A stretch of 64,000 nucleotides of DNA from Dendronalium phyllosphericum CENA369 (GCF_016056275.1 NZ_JAECZA010000231.1:1859-65858); one strand, 5' to 3'. Shown: positions 33,825 to 43,258, numbered from the stretch's first letter. The notes: generated by a model from the letters alone, not told the origin. Numbers and translations: made by a program.

Positions 33825-34862
33825 CTAATTTCCAAATTCAATTGTGTCGCTAGATTTGACAATATGCATTCCGGCTTCTGCAAACCTTGTGAATGCCGCA
33901 TCTGCCTGTTCTGTGTAATCCACAACGCCAGGAACGACAACAGGAGAAGTACAGTCTTCTAGCAAATAGATTTTTTTAGCCAAGCTGGCATCTATCTGTT
34001 TAATTTCTGTTAATAAATCGTCAATTGTCCAGGCTACGCAGTGACTTTTAGCTTGACCCCCAATAATTACAGCATCAAATTCTAAAAGTTGCTTAATTAA
34101 ACGTGTATTTTTTTGACCAAGTGGACGTTGCTCGAAATCTTCTAATACTTCTGGACGTAAAATTGAATAATTTTCTGTTAAAGGATTCTCACCTTTAATT
34201 TCAAATTGCGTTTGACTCTGACGAGCAATACAGTGGAAAAAGATTGCTTCCTCTACAGATGAAACTAAAGCATGACCAATGCCACCCAATATAGAATGGT
34301 AAGGCCATATAATCAGGGGATATTTTCCATCTTGAGTGAGTTTTTTAATGTAATAATAAGCGTGTTTTTCTAATAATTCGTAATCACCATTAGTAATACT
34401 GTGAGCGACTGCTGGGTTAACTTTCCAGATACCCCGTTCGATATCCGCAGGAGTAATGTTAGTAGCTGCTGGTGTAGGATGTTCGCCTGCTTCGTTCACC
34501 CAAAAAATCGGATGAAAAATTTGTGTTGCTTTGTGGGTGTCTAATGTCGGTACGATAGTTGCGATCGCTCCTAAATTGCGATATATAAATTCACATAATC
34601 TTCGATTATCATCAACTGCCCCAGTTCCAGATTTTCCCCCGACAAATAACTCAAATTCCGGGATACAGAAAGTATTTTGGACATCAATTAAAAGCAAGCA
34701 AATGCGAGTTTTGTCTAAAGATGCTGGTTTGATGTCGTGTTGTTTTGCCCATGCTTCAGCTTCTGCTGCGCGTTGTTGGTAAGGTACGCGCCAGACTTCG
34801 CTCACTTTACTAGGGTTAAAATGCTCTGGGATCGGGAGATGGGTTATTGTTTGGATGTTCAC
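33825..34862 (-). CDS. Cysteine hydrolase, isochorismatase/nicotinamidase-like
   Basis: A 345-residue protein of the isochorismatase-like superfamily with an extended N-terminus and a long insertion. The catalytic Asp is at about residue 60 ([11 protein letters not shown]) and the nucleophile Cys lies in [15 protein letters not shown]. The [14 protein letters not shown] strand is typical. These enzymes hydrolyse amide or vinyl-ether bonds; nicotinamidases are usually near 200 residues, so this longer version has a different or unknown substrate. Complete, ATG 34862. The neighbouring MtfA gene is divergent. Confidence 0.8.
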   Translation of the reverse strand: MNIQTITHLPIPEHFNPSKVSEVWRVPYQQRAAEAEAWAKQHDIKPASLDKTRICLLLIDVQNTFCIPEFELFVGGKSGTGAVDDNRRLCEFIYRNLGAIATIVPTLDTHKATQIFHPIFWVNEAGEHPTPAATNITPADIERGIWKVNPAVAHSITNGDYELLEKHAYYYIKKLTQDGKYPLIIWPYHSILGGIGHALVSSVEEAIFFHCIARQSQTQFEIKGENPLTENYSILRPEVLEDFEQRPLGQKNTRLIKQLLEFDAVIIGGQAKSHCVAWTIDDLLTEIKQIDASLAKKIYLLEDCTSPVVVPGVVDYTEQADAAFTRFAEAGMHIVKSSDTIEFGN

Positions 34863-35133
34863 GATCGCAATTACCTTTATTTTGTACTCAAGGTTCGCGT
34901 ATAGGATTTGACCAAGAGGAATTATTCACAAGGTTACTGTAAATATCAGCTGATAGCCATAATAAACAAATAATCTCCTGCTATAGGGGATTTCAAGGAG
35001 GAATATAGCCAAATTCGCCTCCAATTGATGAAAGCGATCGCCTGCTTGGGAACTATCCCTTATTTCATCAAACTCATCGTCGATTGCGCGAAGGGTAAGT
35101 TATTAGTAAGTTAGATAGCAAAAAGCGCAAGCA

Positions 35134-35964
35134 ATGGTTGCAACAATTCTGATTTTTTTCATCATTGGGTTACTTGTTACTGGTATTTTAGTCAATCCTA
35201 TTTTTGTTAAACAGCGAAGAAAGCGTCTTAAACATCGTCCCTTCCCTGCTCTGTGGAATGCCATTATTGAGAATAATCTTCCTATTTACCTTCGTCTTTT
35301 TCCTACTGAATACAGACGGCTTCAAGGGCATATTCAAGTGTTTCTAGTAGAAAAACAATTCATTGGTTGTGCAGGGTTACAAATTACAGAGGAAATGAAG
35401 CTGACTATTGCTGCTGTTGCCTGTTTGCTTCTGCTGAATGAGCGAGGAGAATATTTCCCAAAACTGCGTTCAATTTTGATTTATCCTAGTACTTATTTTG
35501 TAAATGAAACCATCGCCACCGGGAATTATGTTGTTGAGGAAAGGCGCGTGGCTAGGCTAGGAGAATCATGGACTAAAGACCAAGTGATATTGTCTTGGGA
35601 ACAGGTTAAACAAGACACTCATAACTGGAACGATGGACATAACGTTGTTCTGCATGAATTTGCCCATCAGTTAGATCAAGAAGATGGCAAAGCAGAGGGT
35701 GTTCCTATTTTGCCAAGAAAGTCAGATTATCTCATCTGGGCTAGGGTCATGACGGAAGCATATCAACAACTCTGTCATGATGTTCAACAAAATATCAAGA
35801 CTGTAATGAATAGCTATGGTGCAACTAATCCCGCAGAATTTTTTGCTGTTGCAACTGAAACATTCTTTGAAAAACCACAGCAATTATTGAAGCAGAATCC
35901 AGCACTTTACCAGCTACTACAACATTATTATCAACTAGATCCCATACAGTGGATTAGGGATTAA
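35134..35964 (+). CDS. mtfA: MtfA-type zinc metallopeptidase
   Basis: A 276-residue protein of peptidase family M90. The zinc motif is His174-Glu175-Phe-Ala-His178 (VVLHEFAHQLDQEDG), and a downstream glutamate in NPAEFFAVATETFFE is the likely third ligand. An N-terminal membrane segment (ILIFFIIGLLVTGILV) anchors it. In E. coli MtfA binds the repressor Mlc and influences glucose uptake; no Mlc or PTS gene is seen here, so the role in this organism is open. Start ATG 35134. Confidence 0.85.
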   Translation: MVATILIFFIIGLLVTGILVNPIFVKQRRKRLKHRPFPALWNAIIENNLPIYLRLFPTEYRRLQGHIQVFLVEKQFIGCAGLQITEEMKLTIAAVACLLLLNERGEYFPKLRSILIYPSTYFVNETIATGNYVVEERRVARLGESWTKDQVILSWEQVKQDTHNWNDGHNVVLHEFAHQLDQEDGKAEGVPILPRKSDYLIWARVMTEAYQQLCHDVQQNIKTVMNSYGATNPAEFFAVATETFFEKPQQLLKQNPALYQLLQHYYQLDPIQWIRD

Positions 35965-35978
35965 TTTAGAAATCCCCA

Positions 35979-36002
35979 CAGGACTTACACAAGTGGCACA
36001 GA
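35979..36002. repeat. Dispersed 24-bp repeat, copy A
   Basis: CAGGACTTACACAAGTGGCA plus CAGA. It matches 37417-37440 with 22 of 24 bases in the same orientation. The motif resembles ends of small mobile elements I have seen in Nostocales. Confidence 0.65.
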
Positions 36003-36152
36003 GCGATCGCTATTTTATAGTATATATGCACTATATGAAATTGGCGTACTCAGAGGGCATTGCTGAAATTAGTCACACTAATCGGCTGTGTTAACTATTC
36101 TTCAAATCATGAGAATGTAATGGTAAGTTAAAAATAGAACAAATTGAGATTT

Positions 36153-36419
36153 TCAATTTTCATCTTTATAAACTTTGCTTCGATGTCCAATTTCTACAAC
36201 CGTTACCAATAGAACATCGTCAAAAAATTCGTATAAAATGCGATAATCGCCTACTCTAATTCTATAAGTATTTTCTTGACCTTTTAGCTTTTTTACACCG
36301 TTGGGACGGGGTGATGTGGCTAACTCATCAATTTTAATCTGTATGCGCTCTTGAACTTCAGGCGGTAATTTTTTAAGTTGTTTGAATGCACCCTTCAATA
36401 TTTCAACTCTATAACTCAC
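36153..36419 (-). CDS. RelE/ParE-family toxin
   Basis: An 88-residue protein of the RelE/ParE fold from GTG 36419: YRVEILKGAFKQLKKLPPEV at the N-terminus, then KLKGQENTYRIRVGDYRILYEF and VTVVEIGHRSKVYKDEN, with the conserved RVGDYR and H.R.K.Y features. RelE toxins cut mRNA at the ribosome; ParE poisons gyrase; the sequence does not separate the two. The GTG overlaps the antitoxin stop codon (GTGA), so translation is coupled. A longer reading from 36470 exists but would lie inside the antitoxin gene. Confidence 0.85.
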   Translation of the reverse strand: MSYRVEILKGAFKQLKKLPPEVQERIQIKIDELATSPRPNGVKKLKGQENTYRIRVGDYRILYEFFDDVLLVTVVEIGHRSKVYKDEN

Positions 36420-36655
36420 GCCACTTCCTTTTTTACTTCTGTTTGAAGTTCTTTTTTTGCTTCTGACCATGACACTGAGCCGTCAAACTCAGCATCTTTT
36501 TTTGCTTGCTCATAGGCTTTTAAATCTTCTTCTTCTTCTTCTTCTTCTATTTTTTGGAGTAGTGCGTAAATCTCATCTAAAGTACTGTCGTAAGCTTGGT
36601 TTAGCATTACGTTGATAGCTAGGATTAATTCTGAGCGTTCCTGTTCGGTTTTCAT
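36416..36655 (-). CDS. Antitoxin of the RelE/ParE-type pair
   Basis: A 79-residue acidic protein with a run of glutamates (KIEEEEEEEDLKAYEQ) and a C-terminal SWSEAKKELQTEVKKEV tail that would wrap the toxin. Its N-terminal helical region (ERSELILAINVMLNQAYDST) is not a classical DNA-binding fold I can name. It precedes the toxin and overlaps it by 4 bp. The antitoxin role is inferred from position, charge and size. Confidence 0.75.
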   Translation of the reverse strand: MKTEQERSELILAINVMLNQAYDSTLDEIYALLQKIEEEEEEEDLKAYEQAKKDAEFDGSVSWSEAKKELQTEVKKEVA

Positions 36656-36984
36656 AATGAATGAAGCTTCTTGAAGATTTTTAAGTTAATGAGAGCGGGT
36701 TACTGTCCTAATCTAATTTATAAACCATTGTTCACCTCTGGTGACTCAAAAGCTCCAAACTAAGAAACTCTGGTAGCTAATTTCTTACTAAGGATGGTCA
36801 AAGCCTACAGATATCAAGGTATTTGAGAGCTAGTGCTACCCAGCTTTATTGCACAGCATTGGCTTGTTCTCCGTTTGCCCCTAGTGTCAGCTACGCTATA
36901 TTTACCCCAATTAGCTTTAAAAGCTTAAATAAAGCAGAATTAATCCTCCTAATTCAGCAAATAAATAATTGCTGAATCAGTTTG

Positions 36985-37220
36985 CTATATCAACTTTTTA
37001 AGTAAGGATTCTCTAGCAACAGTTAATCTTTCCTGAGCTACAAGGTTAGGATCTGGTGGTGGAGGTTCAGATGTACTTCTTCTTTTCTTTTGAATTTTTG
37101 TAAAGCTTAAGCGCAAAGTCTTGGAAATCTTTTCAAAAACCGCTTGCTCGTCTTCTTGCTCTTACCATATTTTTTGTTGATATTATCTGGAAGTTTGTTG
37201 TATTTTTGTAAAAATGGCAT
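36985..37220 (-). pseudogene. Possible small gene remnant
   Basis: On the minus strand an ATG at 37220 opens MPFLQKYNKLPDNINKKYGK..., which stops after 37 residues. A neighbouring frame then gives a protein-like, charged and proline-containing stretch (EQEDEQAVFEKISKTLRL, then SEPPPPDPNLVAQERL, ending KKLI) up to a TAG at 36985. Together they look like one small gene broken by a frameshift. No family recognised; chance composition is possible. Confidence 0.25.
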
Positions 37221-37416
37221 CACGTGCCGGAGTAGATAAAAATTGGTATCTTACCAGTTGAAGATTCATGTATTTTATAAAGTAAAGTTCACTGAAGTAA
37301 ACAACGGATGGGACGAGGACATATCACCACCCCTTGTAATCAGCCAGTCAGTAATAGCTGTCACAGTGATTTTCGGCAGATTAACTGTCTCTCGGACTTG
37401 CTTGCCCTTACTCAAA

Positions 37417-37440
37417 CAGGACTTACGCAACTGGCACAGA
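37417..37440. repeat. Dispersed 24-bp repeat, copy B
   Basis: CAGGACTTACGCAACTGGCA plus CAGA, same orientation as copy A at 35979-36002, two mismatches. The interval between the copies is 1.4 kb and includes the toxin-antitoxin pair and the gene remnant. Confidence 0.65.
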
Positions 37441-37579
37441 TTAGATAGAGGATTCCTAACACTCTCGCTAGAGAAAATTTGCAGAAATTAAAAATTTATC
37501 AAATAGAGATGATTATGCAAGCAAACAGGGGATAACTAAAGATAGTTCCATCTTTGGTGACTATTCTCGTAGTTGTTCT

Positions 37580-38311
37580 ATGACCTATTGCCTCAGAATC
37601 GCTGACATACCTACAAATGAGCGGCCGCGCGAACGGTTAATCACCCACGGCCCCAAAATCTTAGCCACAGCTGAGTTAATTGCTATTCTCTTAGGCACTG
37701 GTCAAGGGCCGGGAAAACTTTCGGCTGTAGGTTTAGGACAATATATTTTGCAGGAATTAAGCAAACATCAGCGCGATCCGTTGGCAGTTTTGCGAGAAGT
37801 TACCCCAGCCGAATTAATGCAAATCCCTGGCATCGGCCCGGCAAAAGCAACAACTATCTTAGCGGCGATTGAATTGGGCAAACGCGCTTTTCAATCCCGT
37901 CCTTTAGACCGTACACCCATTGATAGCCCTGTGGCGGCTGCGGCTGCACTTAGTCAAGATTTGATGTGGCAGACCCAAGAACGGTTTGCTGTAGTACTTT
38001 TAGACGTTAAAAATCGCTTGCTGGGTACGCAAGTAATTACCATTGGTACAGCTACCGAAACTTTAGCATCTCCGCGTGAGATTTTTCGGGAAGTCATTCG
38101 TCACGGAGCAACGCGAGTAATAGTTGCTCACAATCATCCTTCGGGTAATCTAGAACCTAGCCAAGAAGATATTGAATTGACGCGCCAATTGCTGTCAGGG
38201 GCACAGGTTTTGAATATTCCCTTATTAGACCATTTGATTTTAGGTAATGGCAATCATCAAAGTTTACGTGAGATTACAACTTTATGGGATGATTATCCTC
38301 AAGAGGATTAA
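37580..38311 (+). CDS. radC: RadC family JAB-domain protein
   Basis: A 243-residue protein. The N-terminal half has a helix-hairpin-helix ([20 protein letters not shown]). The C-terminal half is a JAB/MPN+ metalloprotease-like domain with the JAMM motif [18 protein letters not shown]. RadC was named for DNA repair, but that role has been withdrawn in E. coli and the biochemical function is unsettled; the gene often accompanies mobile or genome-plasticity regions. Start ATG 37580. A 90-bp palindromic element begins 2 bp after its stop codon. Confidence 0.93.
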   Translation: MTYCLRIADIPTNERPRERLITHGPKILATAELIAILLGTGQGPGKLSAVGLGQYILQELSKHQRDPLAVLREVTPAELMQIPGIGPAKATTILAAIELGKRAFQSRPLDRTPIDSPVAAAAALSQDLMWQTQERFAVVLLDVKNRLLGTQVITIGTATETLASPREIFREVIRHGATRVIVAHNHPSGNLEPSQEDIELTRQLLSGAQVLNIPLLDHLILGNGNHQSLREITTLWDDYPQED

Positions 38312-38312
38312 G

Positions 38313-38402
38313 AGACTTGTTGCAAAAGTCGGGAAAAAAGCAATGAGAGAAAAGCTTTTCTCTTTGCCGCAAGAGTACACAAGTTAGTTTTGCAACAGGT
38401 CT
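38313..38402. repeat. 90-bp palindromic element after radC
   Basis: Ends AGACTTGTTGCAAAA (38313-38327) and TTTTGCAACAGGTCT (38388-38402) are inverted with one mismatch. Inside is a perfect GAGAAAAGCTTTTCTC palindrome (about 38346-38361). The structure suits either a small non-autonomous element of the 'TTGCAACA' type or a large terminator for radC. Confidence 0.7.
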
Positions 38403-38565
38403 AATATTAGATGCTGGATATTTTAGAGCCATCATCAAAAGCCTCGTCATAATTACAGCTTCTCGCTAACTTCCATCTTTTGTAAGTTGCGATCGCAGCA
38501 TAAAACACATTAAGCTACCTCTAGCCCAAAAGGCTTTGCGCTTAGTGTGTTTGGTTGAGTAAAAG

Positions 38566-39786
38566 ATGGATTTTAGTCAGGCTTTAAAAGAAAAAAGTGA
38601 TGCCATTGTCGATCGCTGGGTAGAAGCAGTTTATCAGGACGAGCAAATTGAAGCCACTAAAGAACTTACTTTTAAAGCCGTAAGGGATAGCTTACCCCGT
38701 GTTTTGAAAGCATTAGCAACAGTACTTTCGGAATCTGAAAAAAGCGATTTGCAAACGTTAGTAGATGCAAGCCTAGAACACGGCATACTTCGCGCCGAAC
38801 AGGGATTCGAGCCAGCAGAAATAGCGCGAGAGTATCGTTTACTCCGGTTGGTTATTTTTTCTTTCTTAGAAGAAGATTTATTACAGGCATCCCCAGTGGA
38901 TCTTTTGCGGGCTGTTCGTGTGATTGATACAGTAATTGATGAAGCGATCGCTCGTTGCTTCAACAGCTACACTTATGGACGACTACAGGAACTTAAACAA
39001 CTTCAAAATCAGTTGCGGCTGACTAATCAAGAATTAACTCGTTTGGTTCGCGCTAATAAAGATAGCCTCTCTCACTTGGCTCACGAACTGAAAACACCGC
39101 TAACTTCAATCATCGGTTACGCAGATTTATTTTTGCGCCAGCATCGCCAACAACCGGAAGTCCACGATGCGCCTTCAAATATTGAAAGTATTGAGCGCGT
39201 CCTTAAAAGTGGTAGGCTTCTCCTGCGGCTAATCAACGACACTCTAGAAATTTCGCGTTACGATGCTGGCAAGATGAAATTACAGCCGACTTTATGCGAT
39301 GTGTCTGAGTTAATCAACTCAGTTGTAGAGATAATTGAACCACTAGCACACGCTAAAGAATTATCCTTGGTTGTTGATTGCGATCGCACTCTCGAACAGG
39401 TTATTACCGATCCGCTTCGAGTTCAGCAAATTATCACGAATCTACTTAGCAATGCAATTCGATATACAGAATTTGGTAAAGTCAGTTTAGATTGCCGCAA
39501 ACAATCTCAACAGCAATGGGTAATCTCTGTTACTGATACAGGTATTGGTATTTCTTCAGATGCCCAAAAACAAATTTTCAATCCCTATTTTCGTGCAGTC
39601 AGCGATCCATTAGTGCAAAGTTCTGATGGTACGGGATTAGGTTTAGCGATCGTATCTCGCTTAGTTGAATTAATGCACGGTGAAATCAAAGTAGTTTCAC
39701 AGCCAGGAAAAGGCTCTACCTTTACAGTAATTCTGCCATTAGAAGCGAACGGTCATGAACATGAAGTTGAAAAAACAGAATCTTAA
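38566..39786 (+). CDS. Sensor histidine kinase with RsbRD-type N-terminal domain
   Basis: A 406-residue soluble kinase. Residues 1-140 are an all-helical RsbRD N-terminal-like domain (ALKEKSDAIVDRWVEAVYQD, then EPAEIAREYRLLRLVI), a coiled linker follows, then HisKA with the phospho-acceptor His173 (LAHELKTPLTSIIGYADL) and an ATPase domain with N box NLLSNAIRYTEFG, G1 DTGIGI and G2 DGTGLGLAIV. No membrane segment, so it senses an internal signal. No response regulator is adjacent, so it is an orphan kinase in this window. Start ATG 38566. Confidence 0.9.
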   Translation: MDFSQALKEKSDAIVDRWVEAVYQDEQIEATKELTFKAVRDSLPRVLKALATVLSESEKSDLQTLVDASLEHGILRAEQGFEPAEIAREYRLLRLVIFSFLEEDLLQASPVDLLRAVRVIDTVIDEAIARCFNSYTYGRLQELKQLQNQLRLTNQELTRLVRANKDSLSHLAHELKTPLTSIIGYADLFLRQHRQQPEVHDAPSNIESIERVLKSGRLLLRLINDTLEISRYDAGKMKLQPTLCDVSELINSVVEIIEPLAHAKELSLVVDCDRTLEQVITDPLRVQQIITNLLSNAIRYTEFGKVSLDCRKQSQQQWVISVTDTGIGISSDAQKQIFNPYFRAVSDPLVQSSDGTGLGLAIVSRLVELMHGEIKVVSQPGKGSTFTVILPLEANGHEHEVEKTES

Positions 39787-39983
39787 TAGTTGTATATAAC
39801 TTAACGCTTTTGAAGAAACTTATTGTTGAGTCTGAAATAATACTAAACAAGTTGTGTAGTTTATCTCGATTAAAATACAAAAAACTCAGATAATCGAGAG
39901 AAAGCAAACGAGCATTTTTGGCTTGATAAATATTGCGATCGCTAAATAATATAAATAAATGTAGTACAGACTAATTATTCATT

Positions 39984-40190
39984 ATGACTCGCACGTTTAC
40001 AGCGATGGTGTATTGGGAAGAAGATATCTACGTGGCTGAGTGTCCAGAAGTAGGAACGGCTAGCCAAGGCGAAACAATTGAAGAGGCGATAGCTAATCTT
40101 AAAGAAGCAACTGAGCTTTACCTAGAAGAATTTCCTCTTCATAAAACGAGTCCTCGTTTGTTAACTACATTTGAGGTAATGAGTGCCTAA
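39984..40190 (+). CDS. hicB: HicB-family antitoxin
   Basis: A 68-residue protein matching the HicB partial RNase H-like fold: FTAMVYWEEDIYVAECPEVG, GTASQGETIEEAIANLKEATELYLEEFP. It lacks the C-terminal DNA-binding domain seen in long HicB. It overlaps the hicA start by 8 bp. It neutralises the HicA ribonuclease. Order hicB-hicA is the reverse of the E. coli order but common elsewhere. Confidence 0.88.
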   Translation: MTRTFTAMVYWEEDIYVAECPEVGTASQGETIEEAIANLKEATELYLEEFPLHKTSPRLLTTFEVMSA

Positions 40191-40428
40191 GCTACCACGA
40201 GTACCTGCTTCTGAAGTTATTCGTGCTTTAGAACACTTAGGGTTTGTTCAAGTAAGACAACGAGGAAGTCATATAGTTTTAAAAAAGCAGATTGTTGGTG
40301 AAAATCAGAATGTTACTGAAATAGGCTGTGTTGTACCTCTGCACAATAAAACGTTAGCAGTTGGCACACTCAAAAGTATTTTGAATCAAGCTAGTGTTTC
40401 AGTTGAAGAGTTTTTAGAGAATTTGTAG
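40183..40428 (+). CDS. hicA: HicA-family toxin (mRNA interferase)
   Basis: An 81-residue double-stranded-RNA-binding-like fold: LPRVPASEVIRALEHLGFVQ, VRQRGSHIVLKK with the catalytic His of the GSHIVL motif, and VVPLHNKTLAVGTLKSILNQA. HicA cleaves mRNA when not bound by HicB. GTG 40183 is the start and overlaps hicB by 8 bp. The insertion around VGENQNVTEIG is usual for the family. Confidence 0.88.
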   Translation: MPKLPRVPASEVIRALEHLGFVQVRQRGSHIVLKKQIVGENQNVTEIGCVVPLHNKTLAVGTLKSILNQASVSVEEFLENL

Positions 40429-40451
40429 GATTTACTGTGAAATGCGATCGC

Positions 40452-40664
40452 CTACTCTTCTACCAATTCCATCAAGTCTTCAATTGTCACATCAAAAGTA
40501 CGAGCTATCTTATAAACTGCACTCAAATCAACTGTATTTAAGACATCACGTTGTACATAGCTTTTAACAGTATTGTAGTTGACTCCAGAACGGTCAGCAA
40601 CTTCTTTTAGTGTCCAACCCTTCTGTTGAGCCAGTTCTCGAATTCGCAGCCTAAAATAGCCCAT
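40452..40664 (-). CDS. Small XRE-family HTH regulator
   Basis: A 70-residue single-domain helix-turn-helix protein: LRIRELAQQKGWTLKEVADR with SGVNYNTVKSYV as recognition helix, ending FDVTIEDLMELVEE. ATG 40664 is chosen because the paralogue at 49716-49928 starts at the same MG(Y/L) position; an upstream ATG (40712) would add 16 unalignable residues. It converges on hicA with 23 bp between stops. It may act as an antitoxin or as a stand-alone repressor. Confidence 0.8.
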   Translation of the reverse strand: MGYFRLRIRELAQQKGWTLKEVADRSGVNYNTVKSYVQRDVLNTVDLSAVYKIARTFDVTIEDLMELVEE

Positions 40665-40797
40665 TTTGTGGTTGACACGGGTGCATATGCGCCCGATAAT
40701 ATCTGTGTACATTAAAAGCGATCGCTCCTCTAGCCTGGAAAACTAACAGAGCGACCGCTATTCCTAACAAACCCCACAAAGTGGGGAGAATTAATTT

Positions 40798-41031
40798 ATG
40801 ATACCAACCTCAAAGCCAAAATTAAATAGTCATCCTTGGTGTATTATTCGGCAATTACCCAATATGCAGCGGCAGGTAGTAGCTCGGTTTCATCGTAGGA
40901 ATGATGTAGATGCCTATTTCCAAATTCTTCAGCGACTGCTACCTTCTGCAAATCATGTAATTGTATTTGATTCAACAGTTACAGAAATAACAGAAGAAGC
41001 CGAAAAATCTGTGCTTGAGCAACTGGTATAA
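40798..41031 (+). CDS. Conserved small hypothetical protein
   Basis: A 77-residue soluble protein with HPWCIIRQLPNMQRQVVARFHRRNDVDA, a pattern I associate with short cyanobacterial hypotheticals without known function. Divergent from the XRE gene. Start ATG 40798, no strong ribosome site. Confidence 0.55.
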   Translation: MIPTSKPKLNSHPWCIIRQLPNMQRQVVARFHRRNDVDAYFQILQRLLPSANHVIVFDSTVTEITEEAEKSVLEQLV

Positions 41032-41166
41032 AGTTTGGGCGATGCGTCTGTTTCCTTGTGAACTCTGCGGGGGAGAGCGCTAGTCCGACTTTTCAATCAA
41101 TATAGCCGTATTCACACTCTTTAGGACAATTGCGATTGCTCAAAGCCTTACAGCAATCAGGTTTTA

Positions 41167-41240
41167 CTCAGCAACGCCAGTCGCCTCAACGGGGGGGAAC
41201 CCCCGCACAGCGCTGGCTCCTCAGCACTCAGCACTTTGCT
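41167..41240. repeat. Dispersed repeat unit with CAGCACT heptamers
   Basis: Opens CTCAGCAACGCCAGTCGC and ends in a GGCTCCTCAGCACTCAGCAC patch. The same 'CTCAGCAACGCCA ... GGCTCCTC ... CAGCACT' order occurs at 55443-55633, where it is longer. It lies in the gene-free gap before the Uma2 gene. Confidence 0.65.
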
Positions 41241-41313
41241 ATATTATAGATGCGATCGCTGGAGTCGTTAACATAATAAAATCACTCAATATTCTGTTTA
41301 AAGTTGGCTAATT

Positions 41314-42009
41314 ATGACTAGCCTCTTACCCTCTTCTCAATCAACAGAGGTTTTTTACCCAAGCTCGGATGGTGAACCTTTGGCTGAAAGTTACGTTCAT
41401 TTATATGCCTTGCTGGTAACTTTGGAAGTTTTAAGGCAGTATTTGCAGGGTCAGCAAGCAACCGTTCTGAGCAATCAATTTCTCTACTACGCTCAAGGAT
41501 TTCCTAAATTACGGGTGGCTCCAGACGTGATGGTGATTTTTGATGTTGCGCCTGGAGGTCGGGATAATTACAAGATTTGGGAAGAGGGACAAGTACCTGT
41601 AGTTATTTTTGAGATGACTTCTGAAGGTACTAGAAATCAGCACACAGGTTTTAAGAAGACGCTGTACGAACAGTTAGGGGTGCTGGAGTATTGGTTATTT
41701 GACCCTAAAGGTGAGTGGATAAAGGAGAAGCTACAAGGGTATAGACTGCGAAACGAGGTGTATGAGCCAATTACAGACAATCGATGCGAACCTTTAGAGC
41801 TGCGCTTGCAAATAGAGGGACAGCTAATTAGTTTTTACCGAGAGGATACTGGAGATAAATTGCTGATTCCTGAAGAATTAGCACAGGCGCTCAAAGAAGA
41901 AAGATTGGCTAGAGAGCAAGCCCAAGAGCAAGCTAGACAAGCACAGTCACAGGTGGAAAAGTTGAAAGAACAATTGCGCTCCCTCGGTGTTAATCCTGAT
42001 ACTATTTAG
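41314..42009 (+). CDS. Uma2-family (PD-(D/E)XK nuclease-like) protein
   Basis: A 231-residue member of the Uma2/DUF820 family that is hugely expanded in cyanobacteria and has a restriction-endonuclease-like fold. Visible motifs: YYAQGFPKLRVAPDVMVIFDV, VPVVIFEMTSEGTRNQ and KKTLYEQLGVLEYWLFDP, with Asp, Glu and Lys in the nuclease positions. The C-terminus is a charged coiled coil (EERLAREQAQEQARQAQ). DNA-cleaving activity has not been generally shown. Stands alone. Confidence 0.88.
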   Translation: MTSLLPSSQSTEVFYPSSDGEPLAESYVHLYALLVTLEVLRQYLQGQQATVLSNQFLYYAQGFPKLRVAPDVMVIFDVAPGGRDNYKIWEEGQVPVVIFEMTSEGTRNQHTGFKKTLYEQLGVLEYWLFDPKGEWIKEKLQGYRLRNEVYEPITDNRCEPLELRLQIEGQLISFYREDTGDKLLIPEELAQALKEERLAREQAQEQARQAQSQVEKLKEQLRSLGVNPDTI

Positions 42010-42301
42010 TCAAATTTAGTAAAATAAAAAGTTTTTCTATAAAAAGCGATCGCCCTTCAGCTCTAAAATTAGCGAACAATACTTGAATCGAAGTGCAATT
42101 GCTCCAAAATAGCGTATCATTACGTAAATAGTTTTCCTGTCAGCATAAGTGTAAAAGCATTACATTTACTGATAGTAATAGAGCCTGATTACTGAATCCA
42201 GGACGGTTTTTATTTTTAAGATTTTATGTGGCGACCTCAGCTTTTTACTCGTAAAATCGAAGACAAGATAAAGATCAGTAGACAAAAATCCCTAAATTAT
42301 A

Positions 42302-43258
42302 ATGAGTATGTTAATTAGTCAGGGTGAAAGAGCGATCGCTAAACCTCAAATGGTAGATCGAATAAATGATATCGCTTGGCAAGCTCGCCAAGGTAGCGTG
42401 GCTGCGATTATTCAACTACTGAACGAACAGCTAGCTAACTCTGGTGTCAGAACTAGAGCCATTTTTGCTAATGGAGTCTTACAAATTCTGTGCGAAGCGG
42501 CTAAAGCCGAGCAACTAGAACAATCTAGTTTAGTAGAGCAAATTCAACAAATTCTTGAGTCAACCGCACCTCGGAACATTCGCCGCATTAAGATAAATAG
42601 TCGAATTGTCAGAGAAGAACAATTACTTTGGCTGAAGGAAATTACTAGCGATCCTGAAAATCAATTGCTCTGGTCGCAGGAGATTACATTAGATCAGCCA
42701 CATATCTTAAAGCAACTAATTCAAGATTTAACAGAACCTCAAACTGAAGTCGTAAAAACAAATTTTACTAAGACAAAACTTCCTCAAAGTTCAGTATTTA
42801 CTAATAAAAATAAAAACAAAAATTTCCAGAAAACAGGATTGCTGATAGCAACTAGTTTAAGCTCATTATTGTTGGTAGGTTGGGTTGTTTATGCTCAGTT
42901 AGGAGATAAACTTAAAAATTTACTGCCAATAGACAATTCTCAATTAGCTACGGCAGATAATAACAATAGAAAAGCACAAAAGCCAATCCTAACCGCAAAA
43001 AATAATTCTTCCGTCCCTTCAGATGACGAGCCTTTTACAGCAGGAGTGCGAATTGCTATCCAAGCTTCTGCATCTGGTAAAACAGCCACAACTTCAACTC
43101 AATGGTTAGAACTAGCTGCAAGGTGGCAACAAGCTTCAGATTTAATGAGTCAGGTGTCATCTAAGCACAGCCGCTATCAAGATGCTCAAATTCGCACTAA
43201 GCTATACAAAAAATATAGTGAAGCAGCACAGAAAGAAGCAGATAAGAGTAAACTTTAG
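42302..43258 (+). CDS. Hypothetical protein with one membrane segment
   Basis: A 318-residue protein. The N-terminal 150 residues are helical and resemble a short cyanobacterial repeat domain (VDRINDIAWQARQGSVAAII); a transmembrane segment follows at about 176-198 (TGLLIATSLSSLLLVGWVVY). The C-terminal part is probably outside, with a TQWLELAARWQQASDLMSQV helix pattern like that found at the end of many cyanobacterial envelope proteins. No catalytic motif. Function not recognised. Start ATG 42302. Confidence 0.65.
   Translation: MSMLISQGERAIAKPQMVDRINDIAWQARQGSVAAIIQLLNEQLANSGVRTRAIFANGVLQILCEAAKAEQLEQSSLVEQIQQILESTAPRNIRRIKINSRIVREEQLLWLKEITSDPENQLLWSQEITLDQPHILKQLIQDLTEPQTEVVKTNFTKTKLPQSSVFTNKNKNKNFQKTGLLIATSLSSLLLVGWVVYAQLGDKLKNLLPIDNSQLATADNNNRKAQKPILTAKNNSSVPSDDEPFTAGVRIAIQASASGKTATTSTQWLELAARWQQASDLMSQVSSKHSRYQDAQIRTKLYKKYSEAAQKEADKSKL

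Larger units (their letters stand above)
36656..37579. other. Mostly noncoding region with gene remnant and repeat
   Basis: About 920 bp between the toxin-antitoxin pair and radC. It holds the possible gene fragment at 36985-37220 and repeat copy B at 37417-37440. A plus-strand frame at 37243-37491 overlaps the repeat and has no family features, so it is not called. Confidence 0.5.

Noticed and set aside
37243-37491. 82-codon frame upstream of radC
   Set aside because: Contains the dispersed 24-bp repeat and has no protein-family features.
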